Assembly: GCA_018714205.1 (NCBI GenBank)
Contig: DVNR01000053.1
Span: 62,001 to 126,000, forward strand
Direction: 5' to 3'
Length of the DNA stretch: 64,000 bases
Origin: Candidatus Aphodousia faecipullorum
GTDB taxonomy: Bacteria; Pseudomonadota; Gammaproteobacteria; Burkholderiales; Burkholderiaceae_F
Shown here in pieces: positions 29,982 to 39,888 of the stretch. The position numbers and the translations under genes were made by a program. The notes beneath the pieces were generated by a model. The model was not told the DNA's origin, did not search any database, and saw nothing but the letters and a program-made list of their open reading frames with translations. Each line of letters begins with the position of its first letter. Position 1 is the stretch's first letter.

Positions 29982-30889
29982 GTTTTTTATCGTCTCGCGC
30001 ATGGGCGCTGCAACAAGTTTTACGTGGCATTAACAATGCAAAAGGGTTGTTTTTCCTTGCGCTGGCACTTGCTAGCCTCTCCTTAACCATCCCTGTTTTT
30101 GTTGCAAGTATTGTTTATGGTCTTTCCGAACCATTGCGATCGGTTCCCGTATCGCCAGAGGTCACCGTCTTTACCGATGAAGGCATTACGAAAAGTCAAA
30201 TGACCAACCTCGAAGCTCGAATTGGTCGTCATGAGCATGTCATGAAAATCACGACGATTCCCAAAGAGGAAGCCTTCAAAGCACTTAACGAAAATTTAGG
30301 AATCAAAACAAACAACAATGATAAAGCGGCCAACCCCCTGCCAGACTTGATCATCGTAACCTTGGACCAAAATATGGCGCCCGAGGACATTGAAAAAACT
30401 GCCAAGAATATTGAGAAACTCTCGGGCGTTGACATGGTCGCCTACGACAGTACTTGGTTAACAAAATTAAACGCAATTTCCGACGCATTAGTTAATCTCG
30501 GTGTTATATTTACGATCATTACTCTGATGTTGCTGGTCTGTGTGATCACCGCGAGCGTGCGACTTGCCACGGATGCTCAGAAAAACGAATTGAGTATGCT
30601 GTATTTGTTCGGCGCCTCGGCCTCTTTTTCTATTCGTCCTTATGCGTGGCGTGGATTTCTAACAATGGGATTGGCGGCAATCGTTGCCCTTGGTTTGTCA
30701 CGCTTTGCGACTGGATTTCTAAATGAGGCTTTGCAAAGTGTTGGGGATCAATACGGCACTTCCATTGTGATTTCCGCCCTGCCTTGGGAATTCAATGCAG
30801 GCTTTATTGTATTTTGTGCACTTTTGGGCGGTTTGATCGCCAGTATCATTACTCAACGAGCTATAGCAAAAATCGAACGTATCGATTAG
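29978..30889 (+). CDS. ftsX: Cell division protein FtsX (permease-like)
   Basis: Four TM segments; overlaps ftsE stop by 4 nt. Confidence 0.9.
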   Translation: MSFLSSRAWALQQVLRGINNAKGLFFLALALASLSLTIPVFVASIVYGLSEPLRSVPVSPEVTVFTDEGITKSQMTNLEARIGRHEHVMKITTIPKEEAFKALNENLGIKTNNNDKAANPLPDLIIVTLDQNMAPEDIEKTAKNIEKLSGVDMVAYDSTWLTKLNAISDALVNLGVIFTIITLMLLVCVITASVRLATDAQKNELSMLYLFGASASFSIRPYAWRGFLTMGLAAIVALGLSRFATGFLNEALQSVGDQYGTSIVISALPWEFNAGFIVFCALLGGLIASIITQRAIAKIERID

Positions 30890-30911
30890 ATCGCCAATCA
30901 AGAGCATTTCC

Positions 30912-31844
30912 ATGGCTGAAGTTACAAACGAAAAAAATGCCTCAAGCGGTGCGCTGGTTCCCTATCAAAGCAAGGTGCCTGCTGTCATCCCCAGTTTGGG
31001 AAACTTAGATGCCTACATTCAGGCAGCTAATCGTGTACCCATTTTGTCGTACGAAGAAGAAAAGCGTTTAATGGAACGCCTGCATAACGAAAACGACATG
31101 GCCGCTGGTCGCGATCTTGTTATGGCACATTTAAGGTTGGTTATTGCGATTGCACGCTCCTATCTCGGATATGGTATTCCGCACGCTGACTTAATCCAAG
31201 AGGGCAACATTGGTCTAATGAAAGCCATTAAACATTTTGATCCCTCTCACGGTGCTCGCCTAATGACGTTCGCCGAGTACTGGATTCGATCAGAAATTCA
31301 AGATTACATCATTAAAAATTGGCGCCAAGTTAAGTTGGCAACAACCAAAGCTCAGAGAAAACTGTTCTTTAACCTTCGTTCAATGCGAGGAGAAAACGCT
31401 CTAACCTACTCTCAGGCAGATAAAATCGCTCATACGTTGGATGTTAAGCCTTCTGAAGTATTGGAAATGGAGCAGCGCATGTATGGCAACGATACATCGT
31501 TGGATACTCCGGCAGAAGAGGATGAGGACGGAGCATCCAATGCCCCCATTCAATGGCTATCATCCGATAAAGATGAACCTTCGCTTGTACTCGAACAAAA
31601 AGATGAAGAGCGCATGCAACGAGAGGGGATTCGCCAAGCATTGTTAAGTTTGGACGATCGCAGTCGTAAAGTCATACAAGCCCGCTGGCTCAATGAGGAT
31701 GAAAACGGAAATTTGGCTCCGAAAACTCTCCAGGAGCTCGCCAAAGAGTTAGGTGTTTCCGCTGAGCGTGTTCGCCAAATCGAAAAAAATGCATTGATCA
31801 AAATGAGAAAGGCGCTGACGGCGCCAGCTGATGAATATGTTTAA
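30912..31844 (+). CDS. rpoH: RNA polymerase sigma-32 factor RpoH
   Basis: [58 protein letters not shown]; RpoH-like QRKLFFNLR. Confidence 0.96.
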   Translation: MAEVTNEKNASSGALVPYQSKVPAVIPSLGNLDAYIQAANRVPILSYEEEKRLMERLHNENDMAAGRDLVMAHLRLVIAIARSYLGYGIPHADLIQEGNIGLMKAIKHFDPSHGARLMTFAEYWIRSEIQDYIIKNWRQVKLATTKAQRKLFFNLRSMRGENALTYSQADKIAHTLDVKPSEVLEMEQRMYGNDTSLDTPAEEDEDGASNAPIQWLSSDKDEPSLVLEQKDEERMQREGIRQALLSLDDRSRKVIQARWLNEDENGNLAPKTLQELAKELGVSAERVRQIEKNALIKMRKALTAPADEYV

Positions 31845-32307
31845 AGTAGTTTTAGTCGCTCCTGAAATTCCGCCCAATACTGGGAACATCATCCGATTAT
31901 GTGCCAATACCGGATGCGAATTGCATTTAGTTGAACCCTTAGGCTTTTCGTTAGATGATAAACACATGATTCGTGCCGGGTTGGACTACCACGAATATGC
32001 AACGGTCAAAGTTCACAAAAGTTTTGATGATTTTCTAGCCTCCGAGAATCCGGATAGAAAGCGCATGTTCGCTATGACAACAAAAGGCTCGCACCCCTTT
32101 GCCGAGTCGGATTTTTTACCCGGAGACTGGTTTGTTTTCGGCAGTGAGGGACATGGGCTACCAGACGACATTCGCAACAGTTTCGCACCAGAGCAACGAA
32201 TTCGCTTACCAATGAGGCCCAATAACCGCTCACTGAATTTGTCAAATTCTGTCGCCATCACTGTTTACGAGGCGTGGAGACAAAATGGATATATTGGGGG
32301 TATTTAA
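31831..32307 (+). CDS. trmL: tRNA (cytidine(34)-2'-O)-methyltransferase TrmL
   Basis: SPOUT motifs: [48 protein letters not shown]. Confidence 0.94.
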   Translation: MNMFKVVLVAPEIPPNTGNIIRLCANTGCELHLVEPLGFSLDDKHMIRAGLDYHEYATVKVHKSFDDFLASENPDRKRMFAMTTKGSHPFAESDFLPGDWFVFGSEGHGLPDDIRNSFAPEQRIRLPMRPNNRSLNLSNSVAITVYEAWRQNGYIGGI

Positions 32308-32345
32308 TTTCATTCTCCCCCGTTGAGGTAAATACACTCTTGCAA

Positions 32346-32369
32346 AGCCGCACACTGATGTGTGCGGCT
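32346..32369. terminator. Bidirectional-looking hairpin between trmL and response regulator
   Basis: AGCCGCACAC-TGAT-GTGTGCGGCT, 10-bp perfect stem between convergent genes; T-rich on + side. Confidence 0.75.
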
Positions 32370-32377
32370 AAAGATTT

Positions 32378-33079
32378 CTAATTTTTTTGTTGCAAGCTTT
32401 CCAACAGATAGCGATCCATATGGCGTTCAGCAGCGAAAACCGCAGCTTGAACACGAGAACTGAAATCAAACCGACGCATTATTCGCTGTAAGTGTGCTTT
32501 TACCGTGCTTTCAGACATGTTTAGCATTTGTGCCATTTCACGATTGCTAGCTCCTTGCGCCAAACAACCCAAAATTTGACGCTCCCGCTCTGTGAGACTC
32601 CGAACGGTCTCGGGTCTGACTTCAGGCATTAAACTCAAATTCTTAGCACGAATACCGTTAACAAATTTACTAGTCATCTCGGGTGACATGACACTCTCGC
32701 CAGCCACAATCTTACGGATGCTGTTAACAAGATAGTCTGCGTCAATATTTTTGACTAAATAACCTCTAGCTCCCAAAACAAATGCTTCTTTCAAGTCATC
32801 CGCATCCTCGCTCACCGTCAGCATCACGACCGGAAGCTGTCGGTTCATTTCCATCATCTGCGCCAATGCCTCGGTCCCATTCATAACGGGCATATCTAAA
32901 TCCAAAAGGACTAAATCCGGCTGCAACTGTTCAGCCTGTTTAACTCCTTCCAGACCATCTGAAGCTTCTCCAACAACTTCGAAATCATCTTGACGAGACA
33001 ACAAAGCTTTTAAACCGGAACGAAACAACGTGTGATCGTCAACCAATAAAATCCGAATTGACATTGCATTCTCCGACAA
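32378..33079 (-). CDS. NarL/FixJ-family response regulator
   Basis: Receiver (LLVDDHTLFRSGLKALL, DLVLLDLDMPVMNG) + LuxR HTH (LTERERQILGCLAQGASNREMAQMLNMSESTVKAHLQRIMRRF). Confidence 0.92.
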   Translation of the reverse strand: MSENAMSIRILLVDDHTLFRSGLKALLSRQDDFEVVGEASDGLEGVKQAEQLQPDLVLLDLDMPVMNGTEALAQMMEMNRQLPVVMLTVSEDADDLKEAFVLGARGYLVKNIDADYLVNSIRKIVAGESVMSPEMTSKFVNGIRAKNLSLMPEVRPETVRSLTERERQILGCLAQGASNREMAQMLNMSESTVKAHLQRIMRRFDFSSRVQAAVFAAERHMDRYLLESLQQKN

Positions 33080-33105
33080 AGAAAACTTTTCACCACGAAG
33101 GCGCC

Positions 33106-35031
33106 CTAGGCTCCATTGAGGGCTACGCGTTTAGCCCTTGGCAAGAAAAAGCGTACCGTCGTACCCTGATTAAGCTCGGACTCGATTTCAATGCTTGCAG
33201 AAATTCTTTGAGCCCGTTCCTTCATGATTGACAAGCCGACATGACGTTGCTTTCGGGATTCTAACAGTTGCGAGTCAATTCCAACGCCGTCGTCCATAAT
33301 TTTCATTTCAAAATCTTCACCGTTTTTCACCGAAACAAAAACGGTGGATGCTTTTGCGTGTTTTCTGACATTTGAAAGAGCCTCCTGCAAAATAAAAATT
33401 GCCTGAAGCTTTTGGGCCGAATTAAGAGCCACACCATTACCGGTCATCGTTAGGTGGGCTTTAACGTGTGTTTGACGCTCAAAACGATCGAGAACGCTAC
33501 GCACGATATCGTCAAACGCCTCATTGCTGACCCGCGTTCGGAAGTTCAGCAACAATTCACGAACGTCATCATAACATTCTTGAACCCCGCCCTTGATTTG
33601 TTTGATGCCGTCATTGATCTGTTCTTGATTCTTATGCTTTAACGCATCGTCAAGCATCTGTACTTGAAGATTCAAGAAGGACAACGTTTGAGCAATGGAA
33701 TCATGCAAATTTTGAGCTAGCAAATTGCGTTCTTGCCCAACTGCCAACTGTTGATCCAATGCCGCCAACCGCATATTTTCAATAGCCGCTCCCAAGTGTC
33801 GCCCCAAGTTCTCAAGCAACGTATCCACACCATTGTCAACAGGTCGAACTTCGTCAAAATATAGGCTAAACAGTCCGATATTTTTCTGCTTATGCCGGAT
33901 ATGGTACACAGCAACCAATTTATAGCCACTGTGCCTACAGAAACCATCTTCAGGCATTTCTTTTTCAGTCAGGCGCTGCGGGTATGGGCTATCAACAGTA
34001 GTGGGCAATGGCAAAATCTCCAATAACACATTGGGTTTTCCATCTATCGGTTTAAATCCTTTGCCCCAAACGGTTTGGCATCGTCCTGAAGCCTCGTCAA
34101 TTAAACGAATGTCTCCAGCCTGAGCTCCGGTCAGTGTCATGGTACGGACTAAAAACGATTCGTACATTTCATCCATGGAGTGCTGTTCACCCAAATAGGC
34201 CGTCAATCCGTAAAGCGTCGTCAAATACGCATTTTTTTCTGCCAATGAACTCGTTTTCTCCGCAACTTTTTTTTCCAAGTTGCTGTAGACATCATCCAAG
34301 TGGCTGGCCAAATCGTTAAAACCCGCGGAAATCTGAGAAAACTCTTGCGTTGACTCTGCGTGAACTTGCGTTTTCCAATCCGAAGCCCTCAGTCTCTCAA
34401 TCCCCTCCCCCAACTGATTTAATGGCCTCAGTACGGAAACGACTAAAAACCACATCACAATAATGACGCTTAGGATAGAAACTCCCCCCAAAGCCACCTG
34501 TGTATAGCGCAGCACCACAATATTGCGATTCGCTTGGGCATCAATCAACGCAGTCCAATGTTCAATTTGCTGATTCAGCTGGTACAAGTTCACGAGGAAT
34601 TGTTCTCTTTCGGGCACTGAAAAATCATGTCCCTCATTCCAACGAAGAAGAGTGGGCTTGACTTGTTGACGCCAACGTTGGTCAATAGAGCCTAGCAGTT
34701 GATCCCCTCGATCATCCTTGGCCATGACGCTATAGGTTGAATCATCCCCAATCATTACTTGTGTCAGTGCATGATCAATCCGCCAAACTGCACCCTGAAT
34801 ATCCAGTCCGACACGGTCAACATCACGAGCTTGCGTTGAAAATGTGTATCCTACCTGATACAGATCATTCCGTATGACATTGGCCTGCCGAACGATTCCC
34901 GTCGCATTTTCCATCTGCCAAGTTACAGATAGGGTGTAGACCACCGAGGCAATGAGTATCGCTACCCATAAGAGCGATAATCTGAGCAAACGACTAGATA
35001 ATTGTGGTGCTTGAGTTTTTGTATTTGCCAT
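33106..35031 (-). CDS. NarX-like sensor histidine kinase (HAMP, GAF-like, HisKA_3/HATPase)
   Basis: LLAQNLHDSIAQTLSFLNLQ H-box, two N-terminal TM segments, HATPase; start ATG 35031 or GTG 35070. Confidence 0.88.
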   Translation of the reverse strand: MANTKTQAPQLSSRLLRLSLLWVAILIASVVYTLSVTWQMENATGIVRQANVIRNDLYQVGYTFSTQARDVDRVGLDIQGAVWRIDHALTQVMIGDDSTYSVMAKDDRGDQLLGSIDQRWRQQVKPTLLRWNEGHDFSVPEREQFLVNLYQLNQQIEHWTALIDAQANRNIVVLRYTQVALGGVSILSVIIVMWFLVVSVLRPLNQLGEGIERLRASDWKTQVHAESTQEFSQISAGFNDLASHLDDVYSNLEKKVAEKTSSLAEKNAYLTTLYGLTAYLGEQHSMDEMYESFLVRTMTLTGAQAGDIRLIDEASGRCQTVWGKGFKPIDGKPNVLLEILPLPTTVDSPYPQRLTEKEMPEDGFCRHSGYKLVAVYHIRHKQKNIGLFSLYFDEVRPVDNGVDTLLENLGRHLGAAIENMRLAALDQQLAVGQERNLLAQNLHDSIAQTLSFLNLQVQMLDDALKHKNQEQINDGIKQIKGGVQECYDDVRELLLNFRTRVSNEAFDDIVRSVLDRFERQTHVKAHLTMTGNGVALNSAQKLQAIFILQEALSNVRKHAKASTVFVSVKNGEDFEMKIMDDGVGIDSQLLESRKQRHVGLSIMKERAQRISASIEIESELNQGTTVRFFLPRAKRVALNGA

Positions 35032-35034
35032 ATG

Positions 35035-35079
35035 AAAAAAGAGAAAGCTCACAACTCTTAGGCTGCTCACTTTCTCTTT
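35035..35079 (-). terminator. Terminator-like hairpin between secB and histidine kinase
   Basis: On minus strand AAAGAGAAAG...CTTTCTCTTTTTT, 10-bp stem plus T tract. Confidence 0.6.
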
Positions 35080-35097
35080 CTGCTCAAAGACAGGAGG

Positions 35098-35601
35098 TTA
35101 ATTTGGTTGTTGTGCTTTTTCCTGCGCAGCAGCCTGGGCCAAGCGTTGTTGGTACAACGACTCAAAATTCATTTCCGGTAAATGAACAGGAGCCATAGAG
35201 GTGCGGGAAACCAAGTCAGCCACATTAGCTCGCAAATACGGGAACACAATCGTCGGGCAGACCACATTGCAGATATGAGCCATTTGTTCCTCAGTGAAGC
35301 CACGGATTTGGAAAATTCCCGCTTGCTTAACTTCAGTGATCAACATAACGTTTTCATCTTCCTTGATAGTGACCGTCGCGCGTACAGTCACCTCACGATG
35401 AGCCTCGTCAAGGGTTTTGATGCTCACTTCAAATTGCATATCAAGCATCGGCTGCTTTTGCAAAGGCTTGACAAACACTTCAGGGGCATGCGGCATCTCA
35501 ACAGATGCATCCTTCATATAGCAACGTTCTAATTGGAAAGCAGCGGCGGGAGCGGCTTCTTGGTTTTGTACAGCTTCACCATTCATGTTTTCTTCGGCCA
35601 T
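35098..35601 (-). CDS. secB: Protein-export chaperone SecB
   Basis: FQLERCYMKDASVEMPHAP, GIFQIRGFTEEQMAHICNVVCPTIVFPYLRANVADL. Confidence 0.96.
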   Translation of the reverse strand: MAEENMNGEAVQNQEAAPAAAFQLERCYMKDASVEMPHAPEVFVKPLQKQPMLDMQFEVSIKTLDEAHREVTVRATVTIKEDENVMLITEVKQAGIFQIRGFTEEQMAHICNVVCPTIVFPYLRANVADLVSRTSMAPVHLPEMNFESLYQQRLAQAAAQEKAQQPN

Positions 35602-35635
35602 GATTTAGTCCTTTTTTTGATTCAAAAGTCAATGT

Positions 35636-36040
35636 TTATCGTGTAAAGGGAAGTCGAGCGTCAACCCACCCCTTAATACCGTCAGTCAATACAAAGACAT
35701 CTTTGTAGCCCTTCTTGCGAAGCAAGGTCGCAGCCTTGTGACTAAAAGTGTGCACCGTATCAACCACAATAATCGGGCGATCTTTGGGACATTCTTCCAG
35801 GCGTGCTTCAAAGTTTTCAAAGGGGATGTTCTTTGATCCAGCGATAGCGCCTCGCTTAAACTCCTTAGGCGATCGCACGTCCAGTACAAAAGCATTTTTC
35901 CGATTGATGTATTCAATCGCTTGGTCATTATCAACGACCGGTCCCATCGTCTTATTGGAGATCAAGGGCCAAACTAATAAGCCCCCGGAAACCAAAACAA
36001 CTGCCACTAGCAATAAATTATCAAGAATAAATTCAATCAC
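35636..36040 (-). CDS. Rhodanese-like domain protein, membrane anchored
   Basis: N-terminal TM; VLDVRSPKEFKRGAIAGSKNIPF; candidate Cys position reads VVDTVHTFS (no catalytic Cys). Confidence 0.88.
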   Translation of the reverse strand: MIEFILDNLLLVAVVLVSGGLLVWPLISNKTMGPVVDNDQAIEYINRKNAFVLDVRSPKEFKRGAIAGSKNIPFENFEARLEECPKDRPIIVVDTVHTFSHKAATLLRKKGYKDVFVLTDGIKGWVDARLPFTR

Positions 36041-36223
36041 GATTTTCTCACCATATAGGCTGTCTAAATTACACCAGCGACAAGCTCAACGAACTCGCCG
36101 ACTCAGATTCTGAGGGATAGTACAACAAATTACAACTTTTTTGTGGCGAACTCCGTGAAGATCCGAATTTTCTTCTAGAATTAAAGAATCTGTTTATTCT
36201 TTTCTAATCCAGAGAGAAACACC

Positions 36224-36973
36224 ATGTTTAAGCTCGTTTTAATGCGTCACGGCGAAAGCCAATGGAATTTGGAAAACCGCTTCACCGGTTGGACCGATGT
36301 CGACTTGACAGAAAAAGGCCGAGAAGAGGCTCGAAAAGCAGGCGAATTGCTCAAAAAAGAGGGGTTTCAATTCGATCTTTGCTACACCAGCGTGTTGCGT
36401 CGAGCTATTCACACGCTTTGGATTGCTTTGGATGCAATGGATTGCCCATATCTACCTATCAAAAATTCTTGGCGTCTCAACGAACGCCATTACGGGGCGC
36501 TGCAAGGTCTTAACAAGGCTGAAACTGCTGCAAAATATGGTGACGAACAGGTATTGATTTGGCGTCGCGCTTACGCAATCCCGCCCAATCCGCTCTCTCC
36601 TGACGATGAACGCTGGGCAGGCAAGGACAGTCGCTACGCAGACTTAAAGCCAGAGGAAATCCCTGCCACAGAGTGTTTGAAAGATACTGTTGCTCGCGTT
36701 ATTCCTTACTGGAAGGAAGAAATTGAACCAACCATCCGCGCAGGCAAACGCGTGTTAATTGCTGCGCACGGCAACTCCCTTCGGGCTTTGATCAAATACA
36801 TTGATAACATGAGCGACGAGGAGATTGTTCACTTGAACATCCCCACCGCTCGCCCGCTCGTCTATGAATTTGACGACGATATGAATCCCATTCGCCATTA
36901 CTATCTCGGCAATCAAGCTGAGATTGAGGCCGCAATGGCAGCAGTTGCCGCTCAAGGCAAAGCGAAAAAGTGA
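36224..36973 (+). CDS. gpmA: 2,3-bisphosphoglycerate-dependent phosphoglycerate mutase
   Basis: [29 protein letters not shown]. Confidence 0.97.
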   Translation: MFKLVLMRHGESQWNLENRFTGWTDVDLTEKGREEARKAGELLKKEGFQFDLCYTSVLRRAIHTLWIALDAMDCPYLPIKNSWRLNERHYGALQGLNKAETAAKYGDEQVLIWRRAYAIPPNPLSPDDERWAGKDSRYADLKPEEIPATECLKDTVARVIPYWKEEIEPTIRAGKRVLIAAHGNSLRALIKYIDNMSDEEIVHLNIPTARPLVYEFDDDMNPIRHYYLGNQAEIEAAMAAVAAQGKAKK

Positions 36974-38391
36974 TCCGAAAGCGTTGTCTTTTTTCTTTTA
37001 CTAAAGCGCTTGGCGTTGCCGGCGCTTTAGTCAGTTTGGCTCTAGCCCCTGCGGGAGGTGATTGGCTGGTCCCGCAGGTTTTTGCTGCCCAGTCAAATGC
37101 TCAAACAGCAAAAAAAACAACGCAAACTAAAAAGACTTCAACAAAAAAAGCGACAACAAAAAGTCGCACAACCAATCGGACGACTAAATCCACAGCGGCC
37201 ACCCAGAAAAAAAAGAGCGATGAAGTCAGCGTTAAACGGCGCAATGAATTACAAAATCAGCAAAAGTCCCTTCAAGAGCAATTAGGCTCGCTTAAAAAGC
37301 AGCTTTCCGAAGCGGAAGCGAGCCAGAACGAGGCCAGCGATGCGCTACGAGCCAGTGAAGAGGCCATCTCTAAAGCGAACCGACGCTTAAGAGATTTAGG
37401 CAACGAGCGAGCTCGTGTGGAAAAGCAACTCCGCGCGTTGCGCGAGCAAGAACTTGCGGTCAGCGGGGAGCTCACCAGTGCTGAAAAACAAAGTCGAGCC
37501 ATTGCTCGCGCCCAATACCTCAACACGCGCCGGCAATCCTGGCAAACGTTAGTTGCAGGCGTTAATCCTCATGTCGTAGCACGCGATGCTGCCTCCTTAA
37601 AATACTTTGCTCAGGCACAAGAGAAAACCGTCCACCAACTTTCCGAAGAGCAAGCGAGTATTCACAGTGTGTCTGAGCAGACAAAGAGCAAACGCAAAGA
37701 GCTCTCCGAGATCGCCGCAAACGAGGAAAAAGGCAGAGCTCAGCTTGTCAAAGAACAAGCCGCCCGCAAAGAAACATTATCAAGACTACAAAAACAAATT
37801 TCTGAACAAAGAGCCTCTATTGACAAACTCGAAAGAGACCAAGCTCGTTTGGGCGAATTGGTTGCTAACATTGACAAAGTGTTGGCTCAGCGCAAGGCGG
37901 AGGCTGAGCGTCGTGCCCAACAAGCACGACGTAATCAACCCGCCAGTGGCAAGGTCTCTGTCGGAGGCAAAGTGCCTAGTGGCACTTTTGCTAAACAAAA
38001 AGGACGACTCGTCATGCCGGCACTCGGCAAAATTACAGGTCGCTATGGGCGGGCTCGGGCCAACGTTTCCGGCAAGAGCACGACCTGGCGAGGTCTTATG
38101 ATTCAAGCTCGACAAGGTTCAGACGTTTTAGCTTGCGCCAGCGGACAAGTCGTTTTTTCTGATTGGCTTCGTGGCTTTGGCAACTTAATCATTGTGGACC
38201 ATGGCGACGGATATCTATCGATTTACGCAAATAACGAATCGCTCTTTAAGAGCGTAGGTGACAAAGTCAACCGTGGTGAAACCATTGCCTCGGTAGGCAA
38301 TACCGGAGGCGAAGAAAAACCAGGCTTGTATTTTGAACTTCGCCGAAACGGACAACCATTCGATCCATTGCCTTGGATCGGGAAAGAATAA
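36970..38391 (+). CDS. envC: EnvC-like murein hydrolase activator (degenerate LytM/M23 domain, coiled coil)
   Basis: Signal peptide, coiled coil, C-terminal M23 fold with missing catalytic His/Asp; after gpmA, before ctpA. Confidence 0.88.
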   Translation: MIRKRCLFSFTKALGVAGALVSLALAPAGGDWLVPQVFAAQSNAQTAKKTTQTKKTSTKKATTKSRTTNRTTKSTAATQKKKSDEVSVKRRNELQNQQKSLQEQLGSLKKQLSEAEASQNEASDALRASEEAISKANRRLRDLGNERARVEKQLRALREQELAVSGELTSAEKQSRAIARAQYLNTRRQSWQTLVAGVNPHVVARDAASLKYFAQAQEKTVHQLSEEQASIHSVSEQTKSKRKELSEIAANEEKGRAQLVKEQAARKETLSRLQKQISEQRASIDKLERDQARLGELVANIDKVLAQRKAEAERRAQQARRNQPASGKVSVGGKVPSGTFAKQKGRLVMPALGKITGRYGRARANVSGKSTTWRGLMIQARQGSDVLACASGQVVFSDWLRGFGNLIIVDHGDGYLSIYANNESLFKSVGDKVNRGETIASVGNTGGEEKPGLYFELRRNGQPFDPLPWIGKE

Positions 38392-38394
38392 ACT

Positions 38395-39882
38395 ATGATG
38401 CATATTTTCACTCCCTTAACCAAGACTGTTATTTCTGCAGCCGTCTGTGCTTTTCTATCAACGACGGCACTAGCTGCGGCGACTCAGGGCAAAGAACCGT
38501 TGCCCTTACAAGAGATACGCCAATTTACAGATGTTTATAGTGCCATCAAAGCCTATTACGTGGACGAAGATCAGACCAAAGACGCACAGTTACTTGAAAA
38601 TGCGCTCGCAGGAATGCTCGCGGGTTTGGACCCTCATTCCGCATACTTGGACGAAGAAGCATTCAAGGATATGAAAGAGGGAACAGAAGGAGAATTCGGC
38701 GGTCTTGGTCTCGAGGTCACTATGGATGCCTCTGGTGTCTTGGTGATTGCGCCGATTGATGATACCCCTGCCGCTCGCGCCGGCATTCTTGCCGGTGACA
38801 TCATCATTAAGATCGACAATCAGGCAACGCGGGCGCTTAGTCTCTCAGAAAATGTCAATCGCATGCGCGGCAAGCCAAAAACAAAAATCGATTTGGTTAT
38901 TGCGCGCAAAGGACTAGATAAACCTCTGGAGATGACCATCACACGCGACATCATCAAGGTTCAGTCCGTCAAAATGAAGGAGCTAGCTGACGGCATTGGT
39001 TATATCCGTATTTCACAGTTCCAAGAGCACACGGCTAACGATTTAGCCAAGTACCTAATTGAACTAAACAAGAAAAACCATTTAAAGGGTTTGGTTCTCG
39101 ATTTACGCAATGACCCTGGTGGTCTGTTGAACGCCGCCGTTGGTGTTGTGTCTGCTTTTGTGGATAAAGACAAGATTGTGGTGAGCACAAAAGGGCGCAC
39201 CCCTGACGCCAACCGAGACTTCAAAACTCGCCCGGCCGATTACCTTAATTTTGATCAAAAGCCATCAGATGATCTGATCGCCAAATTGCCAGCCAGCACG
39301 AAAACAGTGCCTATGGTCGTTCTCATTAACTCGGCTAGCGCCAGCGCAAGTGAAATCGTGTCCGGCGCATTGCAAGATCACAAACGAGCCAAGATCATGG
39401 GGCGTCAGTCTTTCGGCAAGGGAAGTGTACAAACAGTCTTGCCTATTCGTCCCATGGAAGGTGGCGAACCGAAAACAGGGATTAAGCTCACAACATCGCG
39501 TTACTATACGCCCTCCGGCCGGTCTATCCAGGCAACCGGTATCACCCCTGATATTGAAATCGCTGACACGGCTGAAGGCAACTACGCAAGCTTTAATATT
39601 CGCGAAGCAGACCTTGCTCATCATCTCAAGAGTGAGCAGGAACGTCGTGAGTCAGAGAAAAAAATGATCGAAGCATCCAAAAAAGAAGTTAAAAATTCCG
39701 AGCAACCTAAGACTCGTTATTTCTTCGGTGATGACAACGACTTCCAATTACAACAAGCCGTCCACGTCCTTAAAGGAGAACCCTACGTCACTGGATTTGA
39801 GTCTAAAGCAGTAAAAACTAATCAGGCTGACAAAAAATCCGTTTCAAGTAGCAATGTAAAAAACAAAAAAATCGATCAATAA
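38395..39882 (+). CDS. ctpA: S41 family C-terminal processing peptidase
   Basis: PDZ domain; LRNDPGGLL, INSASASASEIVSGALQD, GRQSFGKGSVQT. Confidence 0.93.
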   Translation: MMHIFTPLTKTVISAAVCAFLSTTALAAATQGKEPLPLQEIRQFTDVYSAIKAYYVDEDQTKDAQLLENALAGMLAGLDPHSAYLDEEAFKDMKEGTEGEFGGLGLEVTMDASGVLVIAPIDDTPAARAGILAGDIIIKIDNQATRALSLSENVNRMRGKPKTKIDLVIARKGLDKPLEMTITRDIIKVQSVKMKELADGIGYIRISQFQEHTANDLAKYLIELNKKNHLKGLVLDLRNDPGGLLNAAVGVVSAFVDKDKIVVSTKGRTPDANRDFKTRPADYLNFDQKPSDDLIAKLPASTKTVPMVVLINSASASASEIVSGALQDHKRAKIMGRQSFGKGSVQTVLPIRPMEGGEPKTGIKLTTSRYYTPSGRSIQATGITPDIEIADTAEGNYASFNIREADLAHHLKSEQERRESEKKMIEASKKEVKNSEQPKTRYFFGDDNDFQLQQAVHVLKGEPYVTGFESKAVKTNQADKKSVSSSNVKNKKIDQ

Positions 39883-39888
39883 ACAATC

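Noticed and set aside
37090-37220. Thr/Lys-rich tract in envC considered as a possible frameshift or repeat array
   Set aside because: Frame remains open and continues into a normal coiled coil; no exact nucleotide repeat unit
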